From contig NZ_JADI01000007.1 of the NCBI RefSeq assembly GCF_000518305.1, positions 35,784 through 99,783 on the forward strand: a DNA stretch of 64,000 nucleotides. The letters run 5' to 3'. The stretch's first letter is position 1; every line of letters begins with the position of its first letter. This DNA comes from Mycoplasma imitans ATCC 51306. Lineage in GTDB: Bacteria; Bacillota_I; Bacilli_A; Mycoplasmatales; Mycoplasmoidaceae. Position numbers and translations under genes: made by a program. The notes under the pieces were generated by a model. That model had not been told where the DNA came from and did not search any database. It saw only the letters and a list, made by a program, of their open reading frames with translations. Of the stretch, positions 21,721-32,049 are shown piece after piece.

Positions 21721-22446
21721 TTATTTTAATTGTATTAAATAACTAAATACTGGTTCTAAATAAATGCCCGCGTTATGATAAATCGCGTTCGCCAACCCCC
21801 TTATTAAAGATATGTATTGTTTACTATCTAAGGGAGAAATTTCATAGTCATTTTTATAAATTAACCAAAAAATATTACGCATAAATTTTTTGTCATACAA
21901 AAATTCATGTTGTTCATAAGCGCATTTTTCACACAAACCATACATATTTTTAAACGATATCGTAATTATTTGTTTGCTATGACAAATTCCACAGTTAACA
22001 AATTGAAAAGCAATTCCTTCTAGGTGAATGATGTGTAACAAAATATAAATAATAATAACTTGATCACTGTATTTTTGCTCAATTACATAATTAATTACAT
22101 CATCATAAAAAGCAAAAAAATTGTTGTCTAATTCACCACTTTTTTTATTTAAATAATGGTGCATAATTACCATCGGTAATGATTCACTGATCGTAGCATC
22201 TTTAGTGTCAATCTTGTGAATTTTTTTTAGTTTAGATAGTCGTTCTAATGAACGAGATTGAAAAAACTCAAAATCGTGCAATGATCCTAGTGTGATATAT
22301 CGACCGTTTTTAGATAACAATTTTTTACTTCCAACACTTATTAAATTTAAAATTTTATTCTCGTCAAATAACACCTTGATGATCTGATCATTTTCACCAT
22401 GGTCAAAGTAATCAATAATATAGCCTTTTTTGGTTATAGAACTCAT
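21721..22446 (-). CDS. recO: DNA repair protein RecO
   Basis: 241 residues. There is an N-terminal OB-fold (KGYIIDYFDHGENDQIIKVL, then the YITLGSLHDFEFFQ strand), a helical middle and a zinc ribbon with two C-x-x-C pairs (CGICH and CEKCA, about residues 153-177). RecO anneals single strands and loads RecA with RecR in gap repair. Its start overlaps the era end by 13 bases and it ends 6 bases before glyS. The length matches Bacillus RecO. The match is weak in parts, but the zinc ribbon and the era-recO-glyS order make it secure. Confidence 0.88.
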   Translation of the reverse strand: MSSITKKGYIIDYFDHGENDQIIKVLFDENKILNLISVGSKKLLSKNGRYITLGSLHDFEFFQSRSLERLSKLKKIHKIDTKDATISESLPMVIMHHYLNKKSGELDNNFFAFYDDVINYVIEQKYSDQVIIIYILLHIIHLEGIAFQFVNCGICHSKQIITISFKNMYGLCEKCAYEQHEFLYDKKFMRNIFWLIYKNDYEISPLDSKQYISLIRGLANAIYHNAGIYLEPVFSYLIQLK

Positions 22447-23336
22447 TTTTTATGACCTAATGATTTTATTAAATAATCATCGTTACGTCATTCTTTTTCG
22501 ACTTTAACAAAAAGTTTTAGGTTGATCTTACAATCATAAATATTTAGTAATTCATGTCTTGCTTGAATTCCAATCTTTTTGATCATCGATCCCTGCTTAC
22601 CAATAATGATCTTTTTTTGTGATTCACGTTCTGTAACGATTGCGCATTCAATATTAAAGATCTTTTTTTCTTGATCATAGCTTTTTGCTTCAATAATTAC
22701 TGCTACAGAATGAGGAACTTCTTGAAAAGTATTATTTAAGATCTTTTCACGGATGATTTCTTTGATCTCAAAATTATCTTTTTCATTTTCATCCAATTCA
22801 TATTCTGGTAATTGGTAATTTTCATCTAATAATTGTTCTAAACCTTCGTCGATCTGATCATTAATATGATCAGTTAAAAGATTGGCTTTAATCCTTTTAA
22901 CAACTTTAAATGATTCGTTAATTAATTTATCAGCTTCGTTAATATTCTGTTCAGTTTTAACTAAATCGATCTTTGAATAAATCACGATCAAGTTATCAAT
23001 CTCATATGATTTCATAATCTTTAAAAGATTAATAAATTCTTCGCTTGGTTTTTTAGTACTATCAACAATTAAAATACAAGCATGAGCGTATTTGTAAGCT
23101 TGTTTAATCTCGCTATTTAAAAATAAACTTAATTTATTAAAACTCTTGTGAAATCCAGGCGTATCTAATAATAAATAATCGATTTTCTCATGAACAATCT
23201 TATGAGCTATGACGTTTCTAGTTGTTTGATCATACTTTGAAATGATCGCAACTTTACTGTTAGCAATCTTATTAATTAACGTAGATTTGCCAACGCTTGC
23301 TAATCCAGTAATGACAACAATTCCTGATTTTTTCAT
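22434..23336 (-). CDS. era: GTPase Era (16S rRNA maturation)
   Basis: 300 residues. G1 is GLASVGKSTLIN (10-21). Switch I contains DQTTRN. G3 is LLLDTPGF, G4 is YSKIDLV and there is a C-terminal KH domain with the sequence IIIGKQGSMIKKIGIQARHEL. Reading TGA at 22488 and 22443 as Trp gives the full Era length. Era binds the 3' end of 16S rRNA and assists 30S assembly. The 4-base overlap with ybeY (ATGA) is notable because YbeY is also involved in 16S 3'-end maturation. It overlaps recO by 13 bases downstream. Confidence 0.95.
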
Positions 23337-23794
23337 ATCTTATTTTTGGCAGTTTTAATCACCTTATTAACAATTTGCTCTTGAATTGTTAAGGTAACAT
23401 ATTCATAAGCATCGCTTTGCTCATGATCAAATTCTAAAAGGTGTAATAATCCATGAACAATCATTCTAATTAATAAGTACCAATAATTAACATCGTATTT
23501 AATTGCATCTTGCGCGATCTTTTTTGGACAAATGAAAATTTCGCCCAACAAAGGTGTTACTACTTCTGCATTCTCTCATAAGCAAACACTAATTACATCA
23601 GCAACGTATTGTTTGTTTCGTAGTGAAGAATTTAGTTCTAGGCTTTCTTTTTCACTTACAAAAATAAGCTCGTAATATAACTGATTTTTTATTTTGAAAT
23701 GAGTTGAAAAACACTGATTAACTAAATCTAAGATTTTAGAAAAATCTTCTTTTATATTTTTTGGAACTTTTTTTAAATCAAAATGATTAATCAT
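23333..23794 (-). CDS. ybeY: Endoribonuclease YbeY
   Basis: 153 residues when TGA at 23576-23578 is Trp. The metal signature H-x3-H-x5-H is visible as HGLLHLLEFDH near the C-terminus, preceded by the ADVISVCLW and LGEIFICPKKI strands of this metalloprotein fold. YbeY acts in 16S rRNA 3'-end maturation and ribosome quality control. It overlaps the era start by 4 bases. The upstream neighbour is the small membrane partner of the C39 exporter, 8 bases away, so transcription probably continues from the exporter. Confidence 0.93.
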
Positions 23795-23802
23795 ATCGTT
23801 AA

Positions 23803-24177
23803 TTATAGATTAACCGATTTAATTAAATGATCATATAAATGGGTTTTGCCTAAATAAAAGCTAATTGTTCCGATATTTTCATCAATCGATTGATTACTAA
23901 TCTTGATTAAGCCATTATTATCGCTGTCTTCAATAATAAACTTAAGGGCGTTAGCATTGTTTTTGTAATAACCGATCAAGTATTTTGCTTTTTTCTTTTC
24001 AATGAATTTAACCAATTCTGCATTCTTATCCAAATTAAGATAAATCGTTTCATCTTGTTTTTGAAAAAGATAACTTTCATAAACATTAATTTTTACCAGA
24101 AAAACAATTGCTAAAAAAGTTATCAAAACAACAAATAAACTAGCTATTGTACTGTTAATAATCTTATTGGTGTTCAT
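23803..24177 (-). CDS. Small single-pass membrane protein, possible exporter accessory
   Basis: 124 residues from ATG 24177; an earlier in-frame start at 24222 would put 59 bases inside the ABC gene and is less likely. One N-terminal transmembrane helix (TIASLFVVLITFLAIVFLV) is followed by about 90 residues on the outer side, with the pattern of a short beta-rich domain (KKAKYLIGYYKNN, NNGLIKISNQSIDENIGTISFYLG). It starts inside the exporter gene (14-base overlap), so it is probably translationally coupled to it. The shape recalls a much shortened membrane-fusion (HlyD/LcnD-like) subunit, but I see no family signature. I recall an equivalent pair in M. genitalium. Function inferred. Confidence 0.6.
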   Translation of the reverse strand: MNTNKIINSTIASLFVVLITFLAIVFLVKINVYESYLFQKQDETIYLNLDKNAELVKFIEKKKAKYLIGYYKNNANALKFIIEDSDNNGLIKISNQSIDENIGTISFYLGKTHLYDHLIKSVNL

Positions 24178-26161
24178 GTAAGTTAATCTGCTTTTTAAAA
24201 TATTCGCTAAAACTATAATCATGCTCGATCATAATTGTTAAATTATTTTTGATGATTTGTTTTATGATGATATTAAACACTCGATGCTTTATTGCTTCAT
24301 CGACGTTATTTAATACCTCATCAAGTAAGAAAAGTTTGTTACGTGAATTATATGAATGTAACAATTTTAATACTTGATTTTGACCCGAACTCAAATTGTA
24401 TTTATCAGCATCAAAAAGCTTAAAATATTCGATTATTTCTAATAATTCTGGACGTTTATTCTTTTTCAAAAATTCGATTAATCATTCATTACTTAGTTCA
24501 ACGCTAGTTCTTTGGTCTGATAAGTAAACTACATTATTCATAAATCATTGATTTGAATATTTGTTGATATCAATTTCGTTAATATAAATTTCACCTGAAG
24601 ACAACAATTGTCTTTTAATAATCGATTTAATAAGTGTAGACTTACCGCTAGCATTTCTTGCAGATAAAAATACCGGTTGGTTAATTACTAAATTTAAATT
24701 ATTGAATATTGGTTTAGCATCAAAAAATAAATAAACATTCTTGAACTCTACAGATTTAATCTTTTTTGAACGATTTATTAATATTTGCGGTTCTTTTTGT
24801 AATAAAAGTAAGTTTCAAATATGTTTTTTTGCAATCTTAAATTCATAAGATTCATTCACAAATTTAATCAAGCCATCAATGCTTCCTATAAGCAATCCTT
24901 GTAATGTACTAACATAAATTAAAGTCGCTAAATCAATCGTATTTAAATTGATTATCAAAGAAATTCCAGCAACTAATGTAATACAGGTAATAAAATATTT
25001 GATTAACTCAAAAATACCATTACTAAAGTTTGCGCTTTGATTCATCTTCTTGTTCAAATTTAAGCTATCACTAAAAACTGTATTAACATCTTTAGACCAT
25101 TGCTCAAAAAAACCTGAATGTTGTGTATTTACAATGGTTTTATGAAACTCATATAAATAAGTTTGTTGTTTAATTTGCAATTCTCTAGATTTTTGTTTAT
25201 AGCCTTTAAATCAAAATAAGTTCAGAACTAAATAAATCAATGAAACAAAACTTTGAAATAAAGTTATGAATAAAAAGAAAATGTGAATTCTATAAAGCAA
25301 AATAATAGAAACAAAAACTATTAACGTATTATTAATAAAATTTACGATCTTTTTTACATAAAATTCTAAACACGTTAACAAGAAATCATCATATTTATAG
25401 ATCTTGCCAATATCATCCTTTATTAATCTAATTGTCTTGGGTAAGCTAAATGTGACTAATAATTGCGATCACCAATACTGGTATTGGTTTTTGATTAATT
25501 GCTGTTGCCAAATACTTAACAATCCCGATCCTGTTAGGTTGATCACTTTAATTAAGATAAATGTAATAATAATTATTAAAATGTTATTAATTACCGAAGT
25601 ATTTATCACATCATTAATTAGGATTTTAAATAAAAAAGTTAGACCAATACTTGTAGAGGTTACTAATAATTCAATAACTAAAAAGATAAAAATATATTTA
25701 ATGCTAATTATCTTTGTGAAACTAAATTTTGTGTCATAATCAGGTTTTGTATAGTTTTGATAATCTGGATTAACCCTGATAATAATTCCCGCGAATCTTT
25801 CCTCAAATTCTTTATAACTAATCAACGTTTTATTATTGCAGCTAGGATCAAAAATAACAAAATTTGTGTTCTTCTTTTTAACAACAACAAAATGGTTAAA
25901 ATCTTCAGCTTTTAGCAAGCAAACTAAATATTTATCATTTAGTTTTAATAGTTCTTTAAAACTAGCTTGATAAGACTCAGATATTAAGTGATGTTTATTT
26001 GCAATATCTTCGAACTGAATAATGTTAATTCCGCCACTAGAAATATGAGTATTAGCCTTGATTAAAAAATCATTTAGATCATCATTGAAGTAATGGTTGT
26101 ATAACATCCTAATTACTGCAATTCCACAATCGTTGTTATCTGTTTGCTTAATTAATCTCAC
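24164..26161 (-). CDS. ABC exporter with N-terminal C39 peptidase domain
   Basis: 665 residues in one frame with TGA as Trp. Residues 1-130 are a C39 papain-like peptidase: QTDNNDCGIA (Cys12), HFVVVKK (His90) and FDPS (Asp105), all in the order of LanT/ComA transporters that cut double-glycine leaders. Transmembrane segments follow to about residue 440, then an ATPase: Walker A SARNASGKSTLIK, signature NLSSGQ, Walker B KLFLLDE and H-loop IEHD. The first Walker A glycine is replaced, and the C-terminus stops shortly after the H-loop. It should process and export a peptide. No precursor gene with a GG leader is seen nearby. The catalytic residues look intact. It is the first gene of the minus unit that leads into ybeY and era. 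Confidence 0.9.
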
Positions 26162-26921
26162 GGTTATCTTCTATACATAAAAAGATATGTATTTTTTATT
26201 TAAAAAGAAGATAATTTTTCAAAAAATTTTAATGTAGAACTTTAATGAATAAAGATTGCATTGATTTTTTTAACAGAGATAATGATCCATTAATAAATAT
26301 ATCAATTTTTACCGTATTTTAAATATATTTTTGTTGCTAAAGTTATTAGCTGGCACCGAATTCAATTTTGTGTAAAACAATTAATTAACTCAAAAAAGAA
26401 AGGTTAATATAATTTTATAAAGGTAAACAAGAACAAATTAAAAAAGAGAGCAGATAAATAAATTAAAAGATTAATTGTTTAATAAATTAAACAACTAATC
26501 CTAAAAGCTAAAACAATTAATTCTACAAAACTCATTATGTTCCTAGGTGTTGATTAGAAAATTTAGTTAACGGTGACGCGCTTGAAATTAAATCTGTTTA
26601 AATAAAATGTAAACTAAAAAGTTTAGGAAATCAAGATTACATAAAATTAATTTTTTCTCCAATTTTATAAGATTAACTTTTGAAATTTGCAATTATTTGC
26701 AACAGGTTAATCTTGTTCAAGGAAAACATGAAGGTATATAAAACAAATCGCAAAAAATGAATATAAAAACCTGTTTAATACATATCTTCAAGATCTAATC
26801 AAATTTATATTTTAACCAATTTATATTTTCTATTTATATCGAATTTACCGCATATTTTTAACATTTTTTAAAAATTATAATTAGTTTCTAAATTTAATAA
26901 AAGTTACTTTCTTAAATAAAT

Positions 26922-27086
26922 ATGCAGATTGTTTTTATTGATAATGCCTGCAATATTATTGCTCTAGAAAATCTTTTACGGTGATGATTTAACAACTACA
27001 GAATAATTCGAACAAGCGTCGTTTTACTTAACCAAAGACATAAGACATTTGATGTTGAATTTGAGGTTTTCAAAACTAATGAATAA
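26922..27086 (+). CDS. Possible small protein, 54 residues
   Basis: ATG 26922 to TAA 27084, with two consecutive TGA codons read as Trp (LLRWWFNNYR). The composition is mixed and basic: an opening hydrophobic strand MQIVFIDNA, a helix, then FDVEFEVFK. It has no signal peptide and no double-glycine leader, so it is not an obvious substrate of the neighbouring exporter. No good ribosome-binding site is seen. It may equally be a fragment of a lost gene. I do not recognise it. Confidence 0.25.
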
Positions 27087-27365
27087 ACTAATTATCTGTT
27101 TTGAGTTAACACAAACATGAAGAACATGTACCTTTTAATGTTTTCAGCATAATTGATCTAATGACTTTTATATTTATTAATAATTATTTCTGATCCTAAA
27201 AATGTATGAAAAACCCTACAAATGATAATAACTTTTGTATTGTTATTATCGAAATGCTTACTTAAATTAATAGTCTTGGTGCACTAATATATTTCGATTA
27301 TCAGATAAACTTTTTTAATTCAAATAATGAAATAACATAATCCTTAACAAAAACTTATTAACAAA

Positions 27366-27381
27366 AACCGCTAATGCGGTT
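27366..27381 (-). terminator. Orphan terminator-like hairpin
   Basis: 6-bp stem AACCGC/GCGGTT with a 4-base loop. On the minus strand it is followed by TTTTTG. No minus-strand gene lies directly upstream of it, so it may end a small RNA or be left over from a lost gene. Confidence 0.35.
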
Positions 27382-27429
27382 CATATTCGAATTAATATCA
27401 ATAACATTTTTTACGGCATATTAATTTGA

Positions 27430-27435
27430 TATAAT
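27430..27435 (+). promoter_or_regulatory. Probable extended -10 box
   Basis: TGATATAAT, an extended -10 (TGN-TATAAT), 49 bases before ATG 27485. It is the best promoter candidate for the small membrane protein. Confidence 0.55.
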
Positions 27436-27484
27436 CTTATCTTGAAAAAATACAAAAGAAGTTTTATATATTAATAAAAATGTT

Positions 27485-28030
27485 ATGTTAAACAACAATT
27501 CTGAAAATTTAAACAACGATTTGCAATCTAATCAAGCTCCAGTAAGTCAGCCTGATGCAAACCAACTTCAACAAAGAATTGAAAAATTTGAATTAAACGA
27601 ATTAAAGAAATTCGCACACAATTTTAAACGTAAGGTTTATATTCCAGTTATCGTATTCTTTGCTTTAAATATTTTATCTTTCTTAATCCTTCTAAGCGTA
27701 GCGGGTGTTGTGGGAGCTAATATATTTAATGGATCTACAAATGGTGGCATGATTAACTCAACTGTTATAGCATCTGGTGGAATCGGTGCAATTCTTAGTT
27801 ATTTATTAAACATTATTGTGTTTATAGCTTTATTGATCTTATTTATTATGGGCGCATTCTATTCAGCCAACAAAAAAATTGATGGCTTAATGGGTCCAAT
27901 GGTATTATTTATTATTGCTATATTCATCCCATTTATCGGGGGATTATTAGGACTAATCGCTTCAATTCTTGCTAAGAAAACTATCGATAAAAAAGTAGCT
28001 GAAGTTGAAGCAACTCAAACAAATATCTAA
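27485..28030 (+). CDS. Small membrane protein of unknown function
   Basis: 181 residues from ATG 27485. A hydrophilic Asn/Gln-rich N-terminus (about 55 residues) is followed by three hydrophobic helices: VYIPVIVFFALNILSFLILL, GIGAILSYLLNIIVFIALLI, and VLFIIAIFIPFIGGLLGLIA. A basic-acidic helical tail ends the protein. It is monocistronic, with its own promoter and a strong terminator. The neighbouring broken gene at 28247-29017 encodes a protein of similar plan (polar N-terminal coiled part plus membrane helices plus short tail), so the two may be distant relatives. I do not recognise the family. Confidence 0.65.
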   Translation: MLNNNSENLNNDLQSNQAPVSQPDANQLQQRIEKFELNELKKFAHNFKRKVYIPVIVFFALNILSFLILLSVAGVVGANIFNGSTNGGMINSTVIASGGIGAILSYLLNIIVFIALLILFIMGAFYSANKKIDGLMGPMVLFIIAIFIPFIGGLLGLIASILAKKTIDKKVAEVEATQTNI

Positions 28031-28061
28031 TTAGGATTTCAAGCAAATAATTTTAATAAAT

Positions 28062-28089
28062 AAACCCATTAACAATAGTTAATGGGTTT
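28062..28089 (+). terminator. Hairpin terminator
   Basis: 12-bp perfect stem AAACCCATTAAC/GTTAATGGGTTT with a 4-base loop, followed by TGTTTTT, 31 bases after the stop of the small membrane protein gene. Confidence 0.88.
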
Positions 28090-28215
28090 TGTTTTTAATT
28101 TAAGTAAAGTTGAATAAAGTGTAAAAGAAAAGTTTTTAATCATCTATTATTAATTGTTAAGTTTCAAATAATTAACCATTAATTAAATGTATTTAATTAA
28201 GAACGATTTTTTCGT

Positions 28216-28221
28216 TATAAT
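28216..28221 (+). promoter_or_regulatory. -10 box of the broken membrane-protein gene
   Basis: TATAAT 25 bases before ATG 28247. The promoter looks intact although the gene is not. Confidence 0.4.
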
Positions 28222-28246
28222 TATTGAAGTATTAAAATTAAATAAT

Positions 28247-29017
28247 ATGGATTTTGATAAAAAAAGACTTTACTGAGTCAGATAAAAACTTTACGAGTGA
28301 CTACACTAAGGTTGATACTGACAGTTTAAAGAAGCCAACAGAAGAGATCTAAAGATTAGAAGCTCTTATTAAGGAGCAAAAGCGTGCTGAAGAGATAAGA
28401 AAAATGGAACTTGAAAAAGAAAGCATGCGTCGCGGATTAGATAATGATCTTAATAGTTTTTTGAGTGCGACAAGTAGTGTTCCAAACAAGGATAGCAAAA
28501 CTGCTAATCTTGATATTAACAAGATTAAGACTGAAGTTGCTAACGCAGTTTTAGAAAATCTTAATAATGATAAACTCGAACAACAAATAAAACACACTGA
28601 TCGCTTTGTTAATAAAGTTCACAAACAGTTATCGTTTTCTTTATCATACATTTACTAGTGGGCGCTTTACTAGGTGGGGCAATTACTGCTTTATTATTAT
28701 TTAAAACTAAAATCCCTAGAGGAGCATTCATTGCACTTATGGTTGTAGTTGTAGTTGTTGGTACGGCTGATTTAATTGCATTTACAATCTTGTCTTTTTA
28801 TGGCGTGTCATTTGTTAATGGAACCAACATGAAGAATACTAAAGGGTTATACATATCATTCATAATCTCATTTATCTTTATGTTTCTTGTATGAGGGCAG
28901 TTAGTTCTGATTATCGTTTCATTCAAAACAAAAAATGCTATGATTGATTGAGAACAAGAATTAGAAAAAAAGATTGAACAATTTAAGCATCAAACAGTAT
29001 CAATAAAAAATAAATAA
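28247..29017 (+). pseudogene. Broken membrane-protein gene
   Basis: Reading from ATG 28247 gives MDFDKK, then a frameshift in an A7 run near 28258-28264. The restored frame continues ESDKNFTSDYTKVDTDSLKK to an in-frame TAA at 28349-28351, probably from CAA (PTEEI-stop-RLEALIKEQKRAEEIRK). A second shift between about 28616 and 28655 moves into the frame VIVFFIIHLLVGALLGGAI, a membrane helix. Two more helices follow and the protein ends QTVSIKNK. The original was about 255 residues, with a coiled-coil N-terminus and a three- or four-helix membrane part. Promoter and terminator survive. Three separate lesions make sequencing error unlikely. Function unknown. Confidence 0.7.
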
Positions 29018-29047
29018 ACCCATCAGCTTCATAAAACCGATGGGTTT
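29016..29047 (+). terminator. Hairpin terminator
   Basis: Stem AAACCCATC/GATGGGTTT with a longer loop, followed by TTTAATTT, directly at the stop codon of the broken gene. Confidence 0.75.
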
Positions 29048-29359
29048 TTAATTTGTAAAGCCTTTAATCTATTAATTAAAGGTTAAGTTTTTTGGTTGTA
29101 CTTCTAACTTCCAACTGACCAACAAAGTGTTGATTATAAATATAAGTAAAAATAGAAAAATATTGATAATTAAGAAAGAAAATATGAAAGGAAAATAATG
29201 ATAGAAATATATATGCAAAAATGAATAAATTAATACTATCAATTGTAAGCTAAAAGTTTAAAAACCAAAAAGTTGACTAAAAAAGGATTGTTATTATTTA
29301 CGATAAAAGGAGTTTAATTATGAAACTATTAATAATAAATAGAAGATTAAAAAATCATC
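29048..29359. other. Gene-free spacer before the ftsZ end
   Basis: Only short open stretches are present on either strand. One, near 29320, has a good-looking AAAGGAG site followed by ATG 29330, but it stops soon after running into the ftsZ 3' end. It is probably a remnant. No RNA or repeat is seen. Confidence 0.4.
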
Positions 29360-30757
29360 TTATTCATCACTATCTAGCAGACTTAAGATGCTGCTAGTTT
29401 CAATTTTACTTTCAACACGAATCGGAGTCTTATTCGTGTGATCGTCATTATTTTGTTTATGAACAGAAAGTTTATTTTCTAACAGCTTGGGTTGGTTTCA
29501 GACATAAGGATTATTGAGATCAGTATTAATTGCATAATCAGGGCGATTGATTAAATCATAAGGATCATATCCTAAGTTGCGATTAGAATGGATCAAACTA
29601 CTAGTTTTTTTGCCAAGAATCGTAATGATATTATCATTACCATCAACATACTTTGACCCAAACACAATATGGGCGTTTTTGTTGACTGAGGCTTTGATTC
29701 TAGCATTAAGCTCATCATACAACCTTCCGGGCAGTTGTTTGCTGAGTTGATAGATGACAATCAACTGGTTAGCATCTAATCAATCTTCGTTTAGTAATTT
29801 TTTGTTAACTACTAAGCTTTCTTGGCTACTTAAGAGTTTAATCTCTTTCACCAAGAACTCGTATGCTTGTTGATCATTTTTTTTAAAAAAACTGATCAGA
29901 TCAGCATAATCTAAGTTGTGAATCGATTGTTCATTAATTAAATTAACGATTGTTTTAATTGATAATCCAATATTATGACTAATCTCTTGACTGCGTACAT
30001 GAACTGAAAGATGATTTAAGTTTTTATTAATATCATCCATTCTGGTTTGGCTAATCGCGTTAGCATTCTTTAATAGCTCATATAATGCGTCAGTGGCTTT
30101 TTCATAACTAATACTACCTTCAGTATTAGGCGGCATTACCACATAAGCCAAGGTCATAATCTTTTTGGTTGCTGCTTTATTAATAATGTAAGTTGAACCA
30201 GCACTTCCAGTCCCCTTTCCAAGACCTGCAATCACAATACAGATATCACATTCTTTTAAGATCTCATTTAATTCTTGATCAAAGTATTGCGAGATTGCCA
30301 TTCTGGCTTTTTCAACATCACCACCAGCACCATTACCAAACGTATAAGGTGAATCGATCAGATATCTGATCGCTTTAGATTTGTTTCTAGCTAATTGGTT
30401 AAGATGTTTACAATCAGTATTTAGTTGATAAAACATCAAATTTTCACTAACTAAATCGGGGTATTGTCTTAAGATATCTTCAACAATATTATTTCCAGCA
30501 CCACCAATTCCAATTACTTTGATCTTGTAGTTTTTCTTATATTTACTTACAAAATATTGGATCTTTTCTTCAACTTCAGGTTGATCTAATTCTTCTTGTT
30601 GATTGTTTAATAATTGTTCGTCAAAATAACCCAATTTAATCGGATTAGCATGTGAATCCTTCATCAACACTGCTTCCATTTCTTTTTGCAGTTTGATTAA
30701 TTGTTCTTGCATTGCCTCTAGACTTTTGTCGGGTTTTTTATCTTTTTGATCGAACAT
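29360..30757 (-). CDS. ftsZ: Cell division GTPase FtsZ (divergent)
   Basis: 465 residues with TGA as Trp. The tubulin-like core starts near residue 78: IKVIGIGGAGNNIVED, LNTDCKHLN, GNGAGGDVEKAR, then IVIAGLGKGTGSAGSTY in place of the usual GGGTGTG loop, and VVMPPNTEG. About 75 extra N-terminal residues form a Gln/Glu-rich helical extension. The C-terminal 120 residues are polar and lack an obvious conserved FtsA/SepF-binding peptide. The altered G-loop and long extension show strong divergence, in line with relaxed division constraints in wall-less cells. The ATG overlaps the upstream stop (TAATG). It is last in the mraZ operon. Confidence 0.9.
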
Positions 30758-32046
30758 TATTTAAATCTTATCTTAGCTAGAATATTACTTAACTCTTTGT
30801 TGATTGATAATAGCATTGCTTTCTTATCACTTTCATGATCGTAGTTGTAATCATGTGGAGTGATCACGTAGTTGTCAATCTTGTTGATTGCGCAATCAAA
30901 TTCATATTGTTTTTTGATTGCTCAATAAGCTTGCATAAACTTAGCTTTAGCACATGAAAGTTTTGGTGGGTAGAGTTTGCTAATCTCAACATCATTGATC
31001 AATTCAGTTTCTTTGTTTAATAAGTTGTTAGCAATTGCGCTATTGCGGTTGGTATTTACAATGATCTGTTTAATTGTTTTTTTAAACTCTCTTTTAATTA
31101 ATTCCAACTCTTTGTTAATGTGATCAATGATGTAAACTAATTGTTTTTGAATGCAACTATCAAGATCTTGTTTTGATAGGTATTGATAACTTAAAAATTG
31201 TACGTTGGTTTTAATTAATAAGTTATATGAACTATCTTCGTTTAAAGTTAATAAACTGTTATTAAAGTAATTATCAACAATTGCAATTAAATCATCATTA
31301 CGACTTTTAGCATTTAACTTATTAACCACATTTTGCTTAATTTGGTTAATGCCTAAATTAATCTTTTTGCTTACCACATAAGTTTCATTTAGATAAACAC
31401 TTATGTTTGTGTAATCTTCTAGAATATCAACAACTAGAGTGTCGTTGATATCTTTTAGTTGTTGACTGGTTTGGTAATTTAATTCTTGTGTTGAGATAGC
31501 ACCAACTATTAGATTAATCTCAGCTAATAGTTCTTTAACTTGTTTAACTAGTAAAGACTTAGTTGTGTAAGTTAGGATTGTTGCGTAATAACTTTTATTA
31601 GTTCTTAATTCATCAACTGGTTTTTTAGATGATTCATCGATCGTTTGATAAACTTGGTAACTTACTAATTGTTCAGACGAATTACGTGTTTTTTGGTGAT
31701 TTAAAACAAACTTTTTAATTTCGTTATCAAATTGTTGCGCACTTAGGTAGTTAATTAAACCAGTATTAATTTGGTTTGATTTAAGATCGTTAATTAAAGC
31801 GTCAAAATTAAGAATTACTTTTTGAATTACCAATTTGTGTCGTTGATTAATTTGTTCAATTTGGTCTTGAATCTTTTGAAGTAATAATCTTTGATTAATG
31901 ATCTTAGTGTTGTCATATAAGTTATTGTTTTCAATAGTTATCTGACGTAATAAATGCATTGATTGGTCAGTGTTTGTTGATAGTACCAAATCAATTTTGT
32001 GCTTTGAGAAGTTTAGTGTGCAATAAGTTTGTTTTAAGTTGTACAT
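30757..32046 (-). CDS. FtsA-position protein of the mollicute division cluster
   Basis: 429 residues between rsmH and ftsZ, where other bacteria have ftsA. The opening (CTLNFSKHKIDLVLSTN) and the middle (DTLVVDILEDYTNISVYLNETYVVSKKINLGINQIKQNVV) resemble the actin-fold phosphate-1 and phosphate-2 strands of an FtsA-like ATPase. The match is weak and I see no clear membrane-targeting helix at the C-terminus. Mollicute clusters carry such a poorly conserved gene here. It is translationally linked to ftsZ by a TAATG overlap and lies 3 bases after rsmH. A function in division is inferred from position. Confidence 0.65.
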
Positions 32047-32049
32047 ACT

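Larger units (their letters stand above)
26162..27484. other. 1.3-kb gene-poor region
   Basis: Between the divergent C39 exporter and the small membrane protein gene. Very AT-rich, with stops in all frames apart from a 54-codon ORF at 26922-27086. It contains a hairpin at 27366-27381 and a promoter at 27430-27435. No RNA gene or repeat is obvious. It could be decayed sequence. Confidence 0.6.
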
